DNA of 64,000 nt, from the NCBI GenBank assembly GCA_036265935.1, contig DATAOB010000017.1, positions 34,580 through 98,579 on the forward strand. The letters are read 5' to 3'. Numbering within the stretch: the first letter of the stretch is position 1; the number at the start of each line of letters is the position of its first letter. The notes beneath the pieces are model-generated. The model had not been told where the DNA came from. It worked only from the letters and a program-made list of their open reading frames with translations, and made no database searches. This DNA comes from JAFASC01 sp036265935 (GTDB taxonomy: Bacteria; Pseudomonadota; Alphaproteobacteria; Rhizobiales; Beijerinckiaceae). This document shows, piece after piece, positions 17,051-26,005 of the stretch. The position numbers were made by a program, and so were the translations under genes.

Positions 17051-17149
17051 CGTCATTGCGAGCGCAGCGAAGCAATCCAGGGGCAAACGCTCGATGATTG
17101 CGACATTTGCCCCTGGATTGCTTCGTCGCTCACGCTCCTCGCAATAACG
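17051..17149. repeat. REP-like long palindrome, complete copy
   Basis: The left arm starts CGTCATTGCGAG and runs to GCAATCCAGGGGCAAA. After a loop of about 20 bases the right arm is its approximate reverse complement, beginning TTTGCCCCTGGATTGCTTCG and ending at CGCAATAACG. The right arm carries a few extra bases. The same element recurs at 49777-49874. It lies between the second cysteine-rich gene and the hydrolase/cyclase pseudogene and could form a large hairpin in RNA from either strand. Confidence 0.85.
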
Positions 17150-17239
17150 GCGAAGGGAAGGCGCGCGCTCATCGCGTAGAGTCGGAGTCCGCCAACTGCG
17201 TGACGTCGCGCGCGTGTGGCAGGTAGCGGCCGTCTCCCA

Positions 17240-18191
17240 CTAGGCGGGAGAATTGGCGCGAAATATTGCCGCCGGTTCGACAAAGCCCTTGAAATGTTTT
17301 GTGCCGAGACTCTCGAACGTCAGACCTGAACCCGCCACCAAATCCTTGGCCGTATTCGAAACGAGAACCTCACCCGGACCCGCCGCTTGACTCACTCGCG
17401 CAGCCATATGGACGGCAATCCCCCGCACTTCGTCCTCGCATAATTCGACCTTACCGGTGTGAAGGCCGGTGCGCACAGATATCCCGATTCCCTTGCTAGT
17501 CCGTGCGATCTCATGAGCACACCGGATCGCCCGGGCCGGCCCATCAAACGTGGCAAGAAAGCCGTCTCCGGTGGTTTCGATCTCGCGACCTCTGAAACGA
17601 TTGCGCTGATTGCGGACCAATGTGCGGCTGGTGTCGAGCAGATTACGCCAACCGATGTCCCTCATCGCAGCGGCCTGCTTTGTGGAGTCCACAATATCCG
17701 TAGACATGACAGTCGCGAGCACGCGGTCGGCCTCTTGTGCAGGCGTATTGCCCAGCAAGAACTTGCGAATTTCAGCAACCACTTGTCTGCCATTCTCACC
17801 TATCCATGCCAAATGATCCTCGCGCGCTCACCCGTTCGGGATAGGTCGCGGCGAATAATATCGCCATTGCGCCGCCTTCCGAAACGCCGACGAGAACAGC
17901 TTGCTTGGAGTGAGAGGCGTCAAGCACGGCGCGAATATCGTCTATGCGCTCTTCGAGATGGGGAATACCGACGGTGCGGTCCGATAAGCCAGTGCCGCGC
18001 TTGTCAAACAGAATGAGCCGGGTGAAGGACTTGAGTTCGTGTAAAAAACGCGCCAATTCAGGCTCTTCCCAAAAATGGTCCAGGTGCGAAATGAATCCCG
18101 GAGCTATGAGAAGATCAACTGAGCCCCGGCCGGTTACTTGGTATGCAAGACATACGTCACCGCTCTTGGCGTATTGAGTTCTTGGACGCAT
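17240..18191 (-). pseudogene. Alpha/beta hydrolase - class III cyclase fusion with internal out-of-frame deletion
   Basis: The first part (from the ATG at 18191) is the N-terminal half of an alpha/beta hydrolase: LAYQVTGRGSVDLLIAPGF, LILFDKRGTGLSDR, and the nucleophile elbow VGVSEGGAMA. It ends abruptly at YPERV. The downstream part, in another frame, starts EDHLAWIGENGRQVV and contains a class III nucleotidyl cyclase domain (VMSTDIVDSTKQA, then EIETTGDGFLATFDGP and RTGLHTGKVEL). Intact relatives join both domains through about 130 more residues. The junction near 17820 therefore marks a deletion that also shifts the frame. The cyclase ORF alone could start at a TTG (17812), but would lack its usual partner domain. 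Confidence 0.78.
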
Positions 18192-18274
18192 CCGGCCTCC
18201 GCTCTCGATCAGTTTTGCCCACGAGCGCCTTGGAGCAAACCTGCATTCATAAAAGGAAAAGAGCACAAATTCCG

Positions 18275-19804
18275 TTAGGGGACCACCATCGCAGCTTCAG
18301 CCAGCGCCACCCCGATCGCCTGCTCCGCCTCGGCCGGCAGACGCAGGCCGAGTTTGGACCTTCGCCACAAAACGTCATCGGCGCTTTTCGCCCATTCTTT
18401 TTCTGCGAGATACCTGACTTCCGCTTCGCTCAAACCCGCGCCGAAATCGCGGCCGAGGTCATCAAGCGATGTCGCATCGTCGATCACTTCCTCCGCGCGC
18501 GTGCCGTAGGCATGCACGAGCCGCTCCGCAGTCTGCGGCGATAAGAACGCATGCCGCGCGGAAAAATCGCTGATGAAAGCCTCGATATCATCCCCCGGCA
18601 CGTCGCCACCGGGCAGCGGCGCGTCGCCGGTCCACGCGCCGGTAATGTGCGGAAAGAAACGCGCGAGATCGTCGAGCGCATGCTCGGCAAGCCGGCGATA
18701 TGTCGTGAGCTTTCCGCCAAAGATCGACAGAAGCGGCGGCGCGCCGTCCGGCGCATCGAGATCGAAGGCGTAATCCCGCGTCATCGCCGAGACATTGTGC
18801 GAGCCGTCGTCGAAAAGCGGCCGGATGCCCGAATAAGTCCAGACGATATCGCCGCGTGCGATCGGCTGCTTGAACCAGCGCGCAATCGTCTCGATGAGAT
18901 AATCCGCCTCGTCGTCGGAAATGACGGGATGGCCGGGCGGCTCGTCATAGGGAATGTCGGTCGTGCCGATCAGCGTGAAATCGCGCTCGTACGGAATCGC
19001 AAAGACCATGCGGCGATCCGGATTCTGCAGCATATAGGCATGCTCGCCGTCATAGAGCTTGCGGACGACGATGTGGCTGCCTTTGACGAGCCGCACATGC
19101 TTTTGCGTCGGACGGCCGAGGCGCGAATCTAAAATTTCGGTGACCCACGGACCGCCGGCATTGATCAAGGCGCGCGCGCGCTGAATCGAGATTTGCGCCG
19201 CCGCGCGGTCGAGGATGACGCACTCCCACAAGCCGTCGCGGCGCTCGGCCTGCTCGAGCCGCGTGTGCGTGCGAATGACCGCGCCGCGCGCGGCGGCATC
19301 AATCGCGTTCGCCACAACCAGGCGCGAATCGTCGACGGCGCAATCGGAATAGGCGAAGCCCGCTTTCGACAGGAGTTTTAGGGGCGCGCCGCGCGGGTCT
19401 TTTGTGAGGTCGAGGCGCTCGCAAGCCGACAGGCGCTTTCGCGGCGCGAGATGGTCGTAGAGGAAGAGGCCGAGCCGCACCAGCCAGGCCGGTCGCGTCA
19501 GCGGGTCATGTGGCAGGACGAAGCGGAGCGGGCGGACGAGATGGGGGGCAGCGGCCAGCAGCCGCTCACGCTCGAGCAGCGACTCGCGGACGAGGCGGAA
19601 CTCGTGAGTCTCGAGATAGCGCAGGCCGCCGTGGATCAGCTTGGTTGAGGAGGAGGAGGTTGAGGAGGCGAGATCGTCCTGCTCGACGAGCAGCGCTTTA
19701 AGGCCGCGGCCGACAGCGTCGCGCGCGATGCCCACGCCATTGATGCCGCCGCCGATGATGAGGAGATCGAAAGGACCCGTCTTATCCGGGCCGTGCGACT
19801 CCAC
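18275..19804 (-). CDS. glpD: Aerobic glycerol-3-phosphate dehydrogenase
   Basis: The 509-residue flavoprotein oxidises glycerol-3-phosphate to dihydroxyacetone phosphate at the inner membrane and passes electrons to quinone. The FAD-binding N-terminus DLLIIGGGINGVGIARDA and the substrate region STKLIHGGLRYLE are intact, as is a C-terminal helical domain. The start is GTG at 19804. It works with glpK, which is on the same strand but separated by a decayed 5.5-kb stretch. Confidence 0.95.
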   Translation of the reverse strand: MESHGPDKTGPFDLLIIGGGINGVGIARDAVGRGLKALLVEQDDLASSTSSSSTKLIHGGLRYLETHEFRLVRESLLERERLLAAAPHLVRPLRFVLPHDPLTRPAWLVRLGLFLYDHLAPRKRLSACERLDLTKDPRGAPLKLLSKAGFAYSDCAVDDSRLVVANAIDAAARGAVIRTHTRLEQAERRDGLWECVILDRAAAQISIQRARALINAGGPWVTEILDSRLGRPTQKHVRLVKGSHIVVRKLYDGEHAYMLQNPDRRMVFAIPYERDFTLIGTTDIPYDEPPGHPVISDDEADYLIETIARWFKQPIARGDIVWTYSGIRPLFDDGSHNVSAMTRDYAFDLDAPDGAPPLLSIFGGKLTTYRRLAEHALDDLARFFPHITGAWTGDAPLPGGDVPGDDIEAFISDFSARHAFLSPQTAERLVHAYGTRAEEVIDDATSLDDLGRDFGAGLSEAEVRYLAEKEWAKSADDVLWRRSKLGLRLPAEAEQAIGVALAEAAMVVP

Positions 19805-19809
19805 CTGCT

Positions 19810-20199
19810 TCAGGCCGGCGCACCGGCGAGCTCCGGACTTGCCGGGGTGATGGCGACGCTCTCCCCGCAGCCGCAGGCCGAGGTCTGGTTCGGGTTGTTG
19901 AAGACGAAACCCGACGACAACTTTGTTGTCTGGAAATCCATCTCGGTGCCGAGCAGGAACAGGATCGCCTTCGGGTCGATGAGCACGGTCACACCCTTCT
20001 CCTCAACCACCTCCTCCGCCGGGTTCACCGCCTCCGCCATTTCCATCGTGTAGGACATGCCGGCGCAGCCGCCGTTCTTCACCCCGACCCGCACGCCGAC
20101 GAGCGGCCTGTCGGCGGCCCCAATGATCTCGCGCACGCGCGCCGCCGCGGCGTCGGTCAGCGACATCACTTTGAGCTTGCGGCGTGGGGCGGCCATCAT
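19810..20199 (-). CDS. sufA: A-type iron-sulfur cluster carrier (SufA/IscA/ErpA family)
   Basis: The 129-residue protein has the A-type carrier fold with three conserved cysteines: one in NGGCAGMSY and two in the C-terminal SACGCGES. These bind and hand on Fe-S clusters. The core starts at MSLTDAAAARVREII after a basic leader. The gene is immediately upstream of glpD on the same strand (five bases), so the two are probably cotranscribed. The exact subtype (SufA versus ErpA) cannot be set from the sequence alone, and no suf operon is visible. Confidence 0.9.
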   Translation of the reverse strand: MMAAPRRKLKVMSLTDAAAARVREIIGAADRPLVGVRVGVKNGGCAGMSYTMEMAEAVNPAEEVVEEKGVTVLIDPKAILFLLGTEMDFQTTKLSSGFVFNNPNQTSACGCGESVAITPASPELAGAPA

Positions 20200-20364
20200 T
20201 CTCTCCGGGGCGGAATCTGCCCCCTCATTGAGCGCGAATATCGCAAATAATCATCGGGGAAGCAAAGATCGAGAGGGGGAAAGCACGCGCCGCCGCCCCA
20301 GTGGCTGGTTGCTTTGGCGGGTCTGTCGGCCCATGGTCGGGTCCCGGTCAAGCTCTGAGCCCTC

Positions 20365-22542
20365 GTGACACGCTCGACACATACGCTCTTCTGGCTCGGC
20401 CTGCTCACCGTCGGCGCGATTCTTGGCGCCGCGCTCGCGGCGACTTTGGAGCTGCGCTACCGCGACATCGCCGACGCGAGGCGCGACCTCACCAGCCTCG
20501 ACCTGCTGCTGGTCGAGGAGACCTCCCGCTCGCTGCAGAGCATCGATCTCGTCCTGCGCAGTGTGCAGGCGCGGCTTATCGCCGACGGCATCACCGACGC
20601 TGAGAGCTACGCCCGCAAAGAGGCGGGTCACGACATGGTCCAGTTCCTGCAGGGACGCATCGCCGGCCTGCCGCAGCTCGCCGGCCTGACACTGGTCGCG
20701 GCGGACGGGCGCCTCCTCAGTTTTTCTCGAGACGCTTCGGTGCCTGAGCTTAAAACTGCCGACCCGAGCTTGTTCCAAAGCCTTCGGGATCAGCCGGCAG
20801 AGCGGCCGTTCGTCAGCGACCCCGTCGAGAATCGCGCCAGCGGGACGTGGACCGTTCATTTGGGTCGCCGCGTGAATACGCGGGATGGCTCGCTCGTCGG
20901 CTTCATCCTCGGCGCGATCGACGTCGGCTATTTCGAAAATCTCTATCGCAGCCTGCGGCTGGGCGAAGGCGGCGGCGTGAGCCTCTGGCGCCGCGATGGA
21001 ATCCTGCTCGCCCGCTATCCGGTCATTCCGGGCATCGGACAGCGCCTGCCCATCAAGTCATTCGAGGGCATGCTCGATAAGGCGGATTTCGGCACGTACG
21101 AGACCGAGCACTCGCTCGACGGCCCCTCGCGTCTTGTCGCGACCGCAGCGGCCAAGGACTTTCCGGTCGTCGTCAATGTCACCCGGACCTTCGAGCAGAT
21201 CCTCGCCGATTGGCGCAGGACGGCGCTGACGATCCTTGGGATCGCGACGATTGCGGCAATAGCGGCTGCGTTCGCGCTATGGACGCTGATGCGCCAGCTC
21301 GCTGCCTACGACGAGCTGGCGATCGCCGTGGGCGAGCGCGAGAAAGCGATCCAGGAACGCGAGGTCATGGAGGCGCAGCTTCGGCAGGCGCAGAAGCTCG
21401 AAGCCGTGGGCCAGCTCACCGGCGGTATCGCCCATGATTTCAATAATTTGCTGACGGTTATTTTGGGCGGGCTTGAAACGATCCGCCGCCGTCTGCCGGC
21501 GCTGCCGCATACGACCGACACGGCCCGCATCGCCCGCGCGGCGGACATGGCGGTGCAGAGCGTTGAAAGCGCCGCGACGCTCACGCACCGACTGCTCGCC
21601 TTTTCACGCAACCAGCCGCTCGATCCGCGCGTCATTGCGCCCGACGAGCTCATCGTCTCGATGATGGAACTTCTGCGCCGTACGCTCGGCGAAAGAATCG
21701 AACTCGAAACGCGATTTTCCGACAATGTCTGGCGGGTTCGCGCGGACCCCAATCAGCTGGAAAACGTGATCCTCAATCTCGCGGTGAATTCGCGCGACGC
21801 TATGCCGGATGGCGGGCGGCTCACGATCGAGACGCGCAATGTCCTGCTCGATGAAAGCTTGCTGAAAACGCTGCCGGAAGCGGGCGCGGCGGGGCCTTAC
21901 GTTCTCATCGGCATCACCGACACGGGGACCGGCATGGACCAGACGACGCTGGAACGTGCGTTTGAGCCATTCTTCACGACCAAGGAAGCCGGCCGGGGAA
22001 CGGGACTGGGGCTCAGTCAAGTCTACGGCTTCGTGCGCCAATCGCATGGCGTGGTGAAAATCTACAGCGAGCTTGGCGGCGGCACGAGCGTCAAAATCTA
22101 CCTTCCGCGCCATCAGGAGAGCGCGGCAAAGGCGGCCGATAGTGTTCCGGGCAAGGCGGCACAAGTGCCACGCGGGGCGGAGACGATCCTGGTCGTCGAA
22201 GATCATGAGGATTTGCGGTACTTCGACGTCCAGGTGCTGGAGGACCTCGGATACAAAGTGATCGCCGCGCCGGACGGACCTTCGGCAATCAAGCTTCTGG
22301 AAATGGCTGGGCCAATCGACCTGCTTTTCACCGACGTGGTTCTGCCGGGGCGCATGAACGGGCGAAATTTGGCAGATGCCGCAATGGCCTCGGCGCCGGG
22401 CCTGAAAGTTCTTTTCACCACCGGCTATACGCGCGATGCGATCGTCACGAACGGCACGCTGGAAGAAGGCGTCGAGGTGCTTCCGAAACCGTTCACTTAC
22501 AAAGATTTGGCAGCGAAAGTTCGCCAAGTGCTGGATGCTTGA
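20365..22542 (+). CDS. Membrane hybrid histidine kinase with periplasmic sensor domain
   Basis: The 725-residue protein starts at GTG. It has a transmembrane helix (about 5-26), a periplasmic sensor of about 250 residues resembling a double-Cache domain, a second helix (about 287-308), a coiled coil, HisKA with H357 in GGIAHDFNNLL, a HATPase with NLAVNSRDAMPDGG and GRGTGLGLSQ, and a receiver with probable phospho-acceptor D657 in FTDVVLPG. It resembles the first kinase of the window in its catalytic region. Its stop is three bases before the nnr start, so the pair may be coupled. The ligand is unknown. Confidence 0.93.
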   Translation: MTRSTHTLFWLGLLTVGAILGAALAATLELRYRDIADARRDLTSLDLLLVEETSRSLQSIDLVLRSVQARLIADGITDAESYARKEAGHDMVQFLQGRIAGLPQLAGLTLVAADGRLLSFSRDASVPELKTADPSLFQSLRDQPAERPFVSDPVENRASGTWTVHLGRRVNTRDGSLVGFILGAIDVGYFENLYRSLRLGEGGGVSLWRRDGILLARYPVIPGIGQRLPIKSFEGMLDKADFGTYETEHSLDGPSRLVATAAAKDFPVVVNVTRTFEQILADWRRTALTILGIATIAAIAAAFALWTLMRQLAAYDELAIAVGEREKAIQEREVMEAQLRQAQKLEAVGQLTGGIAHDFNNLLTVILGGLETIRRRLPALPHTTDTARIARAADMAVQSVESAATLTHRLLAFSRNQPLDPRVIAPDELIVSMMELLRRTLGERIELETRFSDNVWRVRADPNQLENVILNLAVNSRDAMPDGGRLTIETRNVLLDESLLKTLPEAGAAGPYVLIGITDTGTGMDQTTLERAFEPFFTTKEAGRGTGLGLSQVYGFVRQSHGVVKIYSELGGGTSVKIYLPRHQESAAKAADSVPGKAAQVPRGAETILVVEDHEDLRYFDVQVLEDLGYKVIAAPDGPSAIKLLEMAGPIDLLFTDVVLPGRMNGRNLADAAMASAPGLKVLFTTGYTRDAIVTNGTLEEGVEVLPKPFTYKDLAAKVRQVLDA

Positions 22543-22545
22543 GGA

Positions 22546-24063
22546 GTGCCGATCGAGCTGCTGACCAACGAGGAAATGGCGCGCGCCGACCAGCTGGCGG
22601 TCGCGGGCGGCATTGCCAGTATGTCACTGATGGAAGCGGCGGGCGCGGCGGTCGCGCGCGCGGCGGCGCGGCGACTCCAAGCGAACGGCGCGCGGCGCGT
22701 CGCCGTATTGTGCGGCCCGGGAAACAACGGCGGCGACGGTTATGTCGCGGCGCGCGTGCTGCGTGAGTTCGGCTTCGATGTGCAGGTGGCAAGCCTCGGT
22801 CCCGCGTGCAAGCTCAAGGGCGATGCGGCGGAAGCGGCGAGGCGATGGGCAGGCGAAATCGCGAGCGCGGATGGGCTCGCGCTTGAAGACGCTGATCTCA
22901 TTGTGGATGCGCTTTTCGGCGCCGGCCTTGCGCGCGCTCTCGACGGCGAAGCCAAGCACATCGTCGAGCGGATCGATGCTTGGCGCTGCTCGACCGACCG
23001 GCCGATCGTCGCCGTCGATGTTCCCTCCGGCCTCGATGGCACGACGGGGCAGGCCCGCGGCGCCTGTTTGCAGGCGTCGGAGACCGTCACCTTTTTTCGG
23101 TTGAAGCATGGTCATGTGCTGCTGCCTGGTCGCGCCCATTGCGGGCAGGTGACGCTGGCCGACATCGGCATTCCGGATTCCGTGCTCGGCGAAATCGCGC
23201 CGAAGACTTTCCTCAATGCACCAGAGCTTTGGCGAGGCGCGCTACGCTTTCCGCAATTGCAGGGACACAAATATAGCCGCGGCCATGCCCTCGTTTTATC
23301 CGGCCGCATGCCAAAGACCGGCGCGGCGCGTCTTGCCGCGCGCGGCGCGTTGCGCGCAGGGGCTGGGCTCGTGACCGTTGCCTCGCCGGGCGATGCAGCG
23401 GCAGCCCACGCGGCCTCGTTGACCGCGATCATGGTGCGGCAGAGCGACGGCCCCGCGGGGCTGGCGAAGCTGCTCGCCGATCCCCGCAAAAACTCAATCG
23501 TTCTTGGCCCCGGTTTGGGCGTCAACGAAGATACATGTGCGCTGGTCGAAACCGCGCTTACGCCGAGCGGTTCGGAGAAGCCGCGCGCCCACGTTCTTGA
23601 TGCCGATGCGTTGACCAGTTTTGCGGGGCACCCAGAGCGGCTCTTCTCCGTCATTGCCGCGACTTCAGGCCCGGTTGTGCTTACCCCACATGACGGCGAG
23701 TTCGCGCGTCTGTTCAAGCATTTGCCTGCTCTTTCGAAAGTGGAACGTGCGCGGCAGGCAGCGCGGCTTTCCGGCGCAATCCTTGTTCTGAAAGGCGCCG
23801 ATACCGTTATCGCGCATCCCGACGGGGACGCCGCAATCGCGCGCAACGCACCGGCTTGGCTCGGTACCGCGGGCGCCGGTGATGTGCTTGCCGGCATGAT
23901 CGGCGGCCTGCTCGCGCAGCTTATGTCGGCATTCGAAGCAACCGCGGCGGCGGTGTGGATGCATGGCGAGGCTGCGAACTATTTCGGCCCCGGGCTTATC
24001 TCCGAAGACTTGCCGGAGATGCTGCCGAAGGTGTGGGCGGCGCTCGCAGACGCCGCGCGCTAA
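22546..24063 (+). CDS. nnr: Bifunctional NAD(P)H-hydrate epimerase / ADP-dependent dehydratase
   Basis: The 505-residue protein repairs hydrated NADH and NADPH. The N-terminal YjeF domain (about 1-215) epimerises the hydrate and has VLCGPGNNGGDGYVAARVL and VAVDVPSGLDGTTG. The C-terminal ribokinase-like YjeF domain (about 225-500) dehydrates it, with the nucleotide site SIVLGPGLGV, LTPHDGEFARL and the catalytic GTAGAGDVLAGMIGGLLAQ. The start is GTG at 22546 with GAGGA just upstream. Both domains look complete. Confidence 0.95.
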   Translation: MPIELLTNEEMARADQLAVAGGIASMSLMEAAGAAVARAAARRLQANGARRVAVLCGPGNNGGDGYVAARVLREFGFDVQVASLGPACKLKGDAAEAARRWAGEIASADGLALEDADLIVDALFGAGLARALDGEAKHIVERIDAWRCSTDRPIVAVDVPSGLDGTTGQARGACLQASETVTFFRLKHGHVLLPGRAHCGQVTLADIGIPDSVLGEIAPKTFLNAPELWRGALRFPQLQGHKYSRGHALVLSGRMPKTGAARLAARGALRAGAGLVTVASPGDAAAAHAASLTAIMVRQSDGPAGLAKLLADPRKNSIVLGPGLGVNEDTCALVETALTPSGSEKPRAHVLDADALTSFAGHPERLFSVIAATSGPVVLTPHDGEFARLFKHLPALSKVERARQAARLSGAILVLKGADTVIAHPDGDAAIARNAPAWLGTAGAGDVLAGMIGGLLAQLMSAFEATAAAVWMHGEAANYFGPGLISEDLPEMLPKVWAALADAAR

Positions 24064-24066
24064 TCG

Positions 24067-25488
24067 CTATTCGCCGGGTTGCGGCGCCGCTTGAACATCA
24101 CCTGCCGTTCGCCGGCCGGAGACGACCGCGCCGGCCTCCGGTTCGAGGCGCCAGAACATGAAGACAGAGGTCGCCGACACCGCCGCGACCAGGAGGAAAG
24201 CCGGCGCGAAGTCGCTGACCACAAGAGTGCTGCCGCCATGCAGGCTGCGTGCAAATTCGAGTACCGCCGCGCCGATGGACACGCCGACCGAGAGCGACAG
24301 CTGCGGCGCGACGGCAGCAAAACTCGTCGCGCGGCTCATCGCGCGATTGTCGATATCGGCGAAAGCGAGCGCGTTGAGCGAGGTAAATTGCAGCGACCGG
24401 AAAAAGCCGCCGGCGAGCAGGACAGCAATGACGAGGAGATGCGGCGTCGAGGGCCGGAACAACGCGTTGGCGCAGAGAAAGGCCGTGCAAATGGAAGTGT
24501 TCCAGACGAGCACCTGGCGAAAACCGAGAGTGCGCAGGATCGGGCTCGCTGTGGTCTTCATCAGCATCGCGCCGGCGGCAGCGACAAAGGTCAGAGAGCC
24601 CGATTCGAACGGCGTCAGCCCGAAGCCCGCTTGGAACAATAGCGGCAGCAAAAACGGGATGGCGCCGATGCCGACGCGAAACAAAAACCCGCCGGCGATT
24701 GCAGCGAAAAATGTCGGCACTCGCAAGAGCTTGAGATCGATGATCGGGAACGGCACGCGCCGCGCGTGCAGCACGTAAAGTCCGACGAGGACTACGCCGG
24801 TCGCGATCAGAATGGCCTCCGCAGCAGGCGGAATGAAACCGCGGCCGGTAACTGTGAGGCCGAAAATCAGCGCGGCGAGTCCCGTGCCGGATAGAAGGAA
24901 GCCTATGCGATCGAGCGGCCAGGGCGGCTCTTCTTTCACATTGGGAATGAACAGAGTCGCGAGCACGATTCCGATCGCACCGATCGGCACGTTGATCCAG
25001 AAAATCCAGCGCCAGTGAAAGTACGTGGTGATGAAGCCGCCGACCGGCGGACCGAGCACCGGCCCGAGTAGGGCCGGGACGCTGAGATACGTCATCGCCC
25101 GCACCAATTCGGCGCGCGGCACGCCGCGCACGAGGACGAGCCGGCCGACCGGCACCATCATCGCGCCGCCAATTCCCTGCAGCACGCGCGCGCCGACGAA
25201 TTCCGGCAACGTGCTGGAGAGCCCACAGAGGATCGAGCCCAGCGTGAAACCGACGATTGCGGTACGAAACACGGTGCGCGCGCCGAAGCGATCGGCCGCC
25301 CACCCGGACGCCGGAATGAAGATCGCCAGCGAGAGGAGGTACGAGGTGAGCGCGAGCTTCAGCGCGATCGGGTCCTCGCCGAGATCGGCGGCGATCGCTG
25401 GCAGCGAGGTCGAGATCACCGTGCCGTCGAGATTCTCCATGAAGAGAGCGCAGGCGACGATGAGCGGCGTGAGGATGTTTGCTGGCAC
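24067..25488 (-). CDS. MFS drug-exporter of the DHA2 (EmrB/QacA) family
   Basis: The 473-residue integral membrane protein has about 14 hydrophobic helices. It has the family motifs MENLDGTVISTSLPAIAADLG in helix 1, GWAADRFGARTVF after helix 2, and LGPVLGPPVGGFI. It probably exports hydrophobic compounds using the proton gradient. The start is GTG at 25488. No regulator or EmrA-type adaptor lies next to it. It is convergent with nnr, with three bases between the stops. Confidence 0.9.
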   Translation of the reverse strand: MPANILTPLIVACALFMENLDGTVISTSLPAIAADLGEDPIALKLALTSYLLSLAIFIPASGWAADRFGARTVFRTAIVGFTLGSILCGLSSTLPEFVGARVLQGIGGAMMVPVGRLVLVRGVPRAELVRAMTYLSVPALLGPVLGPPVGGFITTYFHWRWIFWINVPIGAIGIVLATLFIPNVKEEPPWPLDRIGFLLSGTGLAALIFGLTVTGRGFIPPAAEAILIATGVVLVGLYVLHARRVPFPIIDLKLLRVPTFFAAIAGGFLFRVGIGAIPFLLPLLFQAGFGLTPFESGSLTFVAAAGAMLMKTTASPILRTLGFRQVLVWNTSICTAFLCANALFRPSTPHLLVIAVLLAGGFFRSLQFTSLNALAFADIDNRAMSRATSFAAVAPQLSLSVGVSIGAAVLEFARSLHGGSTLVVSDFAPAFLLVAAVSATSVFMFWRLEPEAGAVVSGRRTAGDVQAAPQPGE

Positions 25489-25582
25489 GGGATTGGGGCA
25501 GGTCGGATGGGTTCCGGGCTAGGCCCATCTAGGCCGCCTAGCAAGTGCGCAGACCAGGGGCTACATTTAGCCGCGGAGATGA

Positions 25583-25882
25583 ATGATGGCGAGCGATACC
25601 ACCGTACGGGCGCGGATCGACAGCGAAACCAAGGCCAAGGCAGCAAGCGTGCTGGAAGCCATGGGATTGTCCGTTTCAGACGCTGTGCGCTTGATGATCA
25701 CGCGAGTGGCAACGGACGGTGCGCTTCCTTTTGATCCGTTCGTTCCGAATACCGAGACCATCGAGGCCATGGAAGCGGCCAGGCGCGATGATGTCGTGAA
25801 GGTCGGTTACCCCCGGAACCTCATCGCCCGACTGAGCTCGGCTCGTGAAAGCAGGGTTCAGCAAGAGCCGATCGATTTCTGA
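25583..25882 (+). CDS. RelB/DinJ-type antitoxin, no toxin next to it
   Basis: The 99-residue protein has the RelB/DinJ ribbon-helix-helix start: TVRARIDSETKAKAASVLEAMGLSVSDAVRLMIT. It continues with the usual ALPFDPFVPN and a C-terminal toxin-binding region. A partner gene for a RelE/YafQ toxin would be expected right behind it, but the next 123 bases hold no such frame and guaB follows. Two ATGs are adjacent (25583, 25586), with GGAGA upstream. It is probably an orphan left by loss of its toxin, or an antitoxin acting on a toxin encoded elsewhere. Confidence 0.8.
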   Translation: MMASDTTVRARIDSETKAKAASVLEAMGLSVSDAVRLMITRVATDGALPFDPFVPNTETIEAMEAARRDDVVKVGYPRNLIARLSSARESRVQQEPIDF

Positions 25883-26005
25883 GGCCGCTGCGCGGCCACA
25901 AAGACTTTCCTTTTGCCCGCCGTCACATGCGTGCTATGAGCCGCTGCCAACTCGATCGGCGCCCGATTCCGGCGCCGCGGCCGGCAAACGGCCGCCAGGA
26001 GAGAA

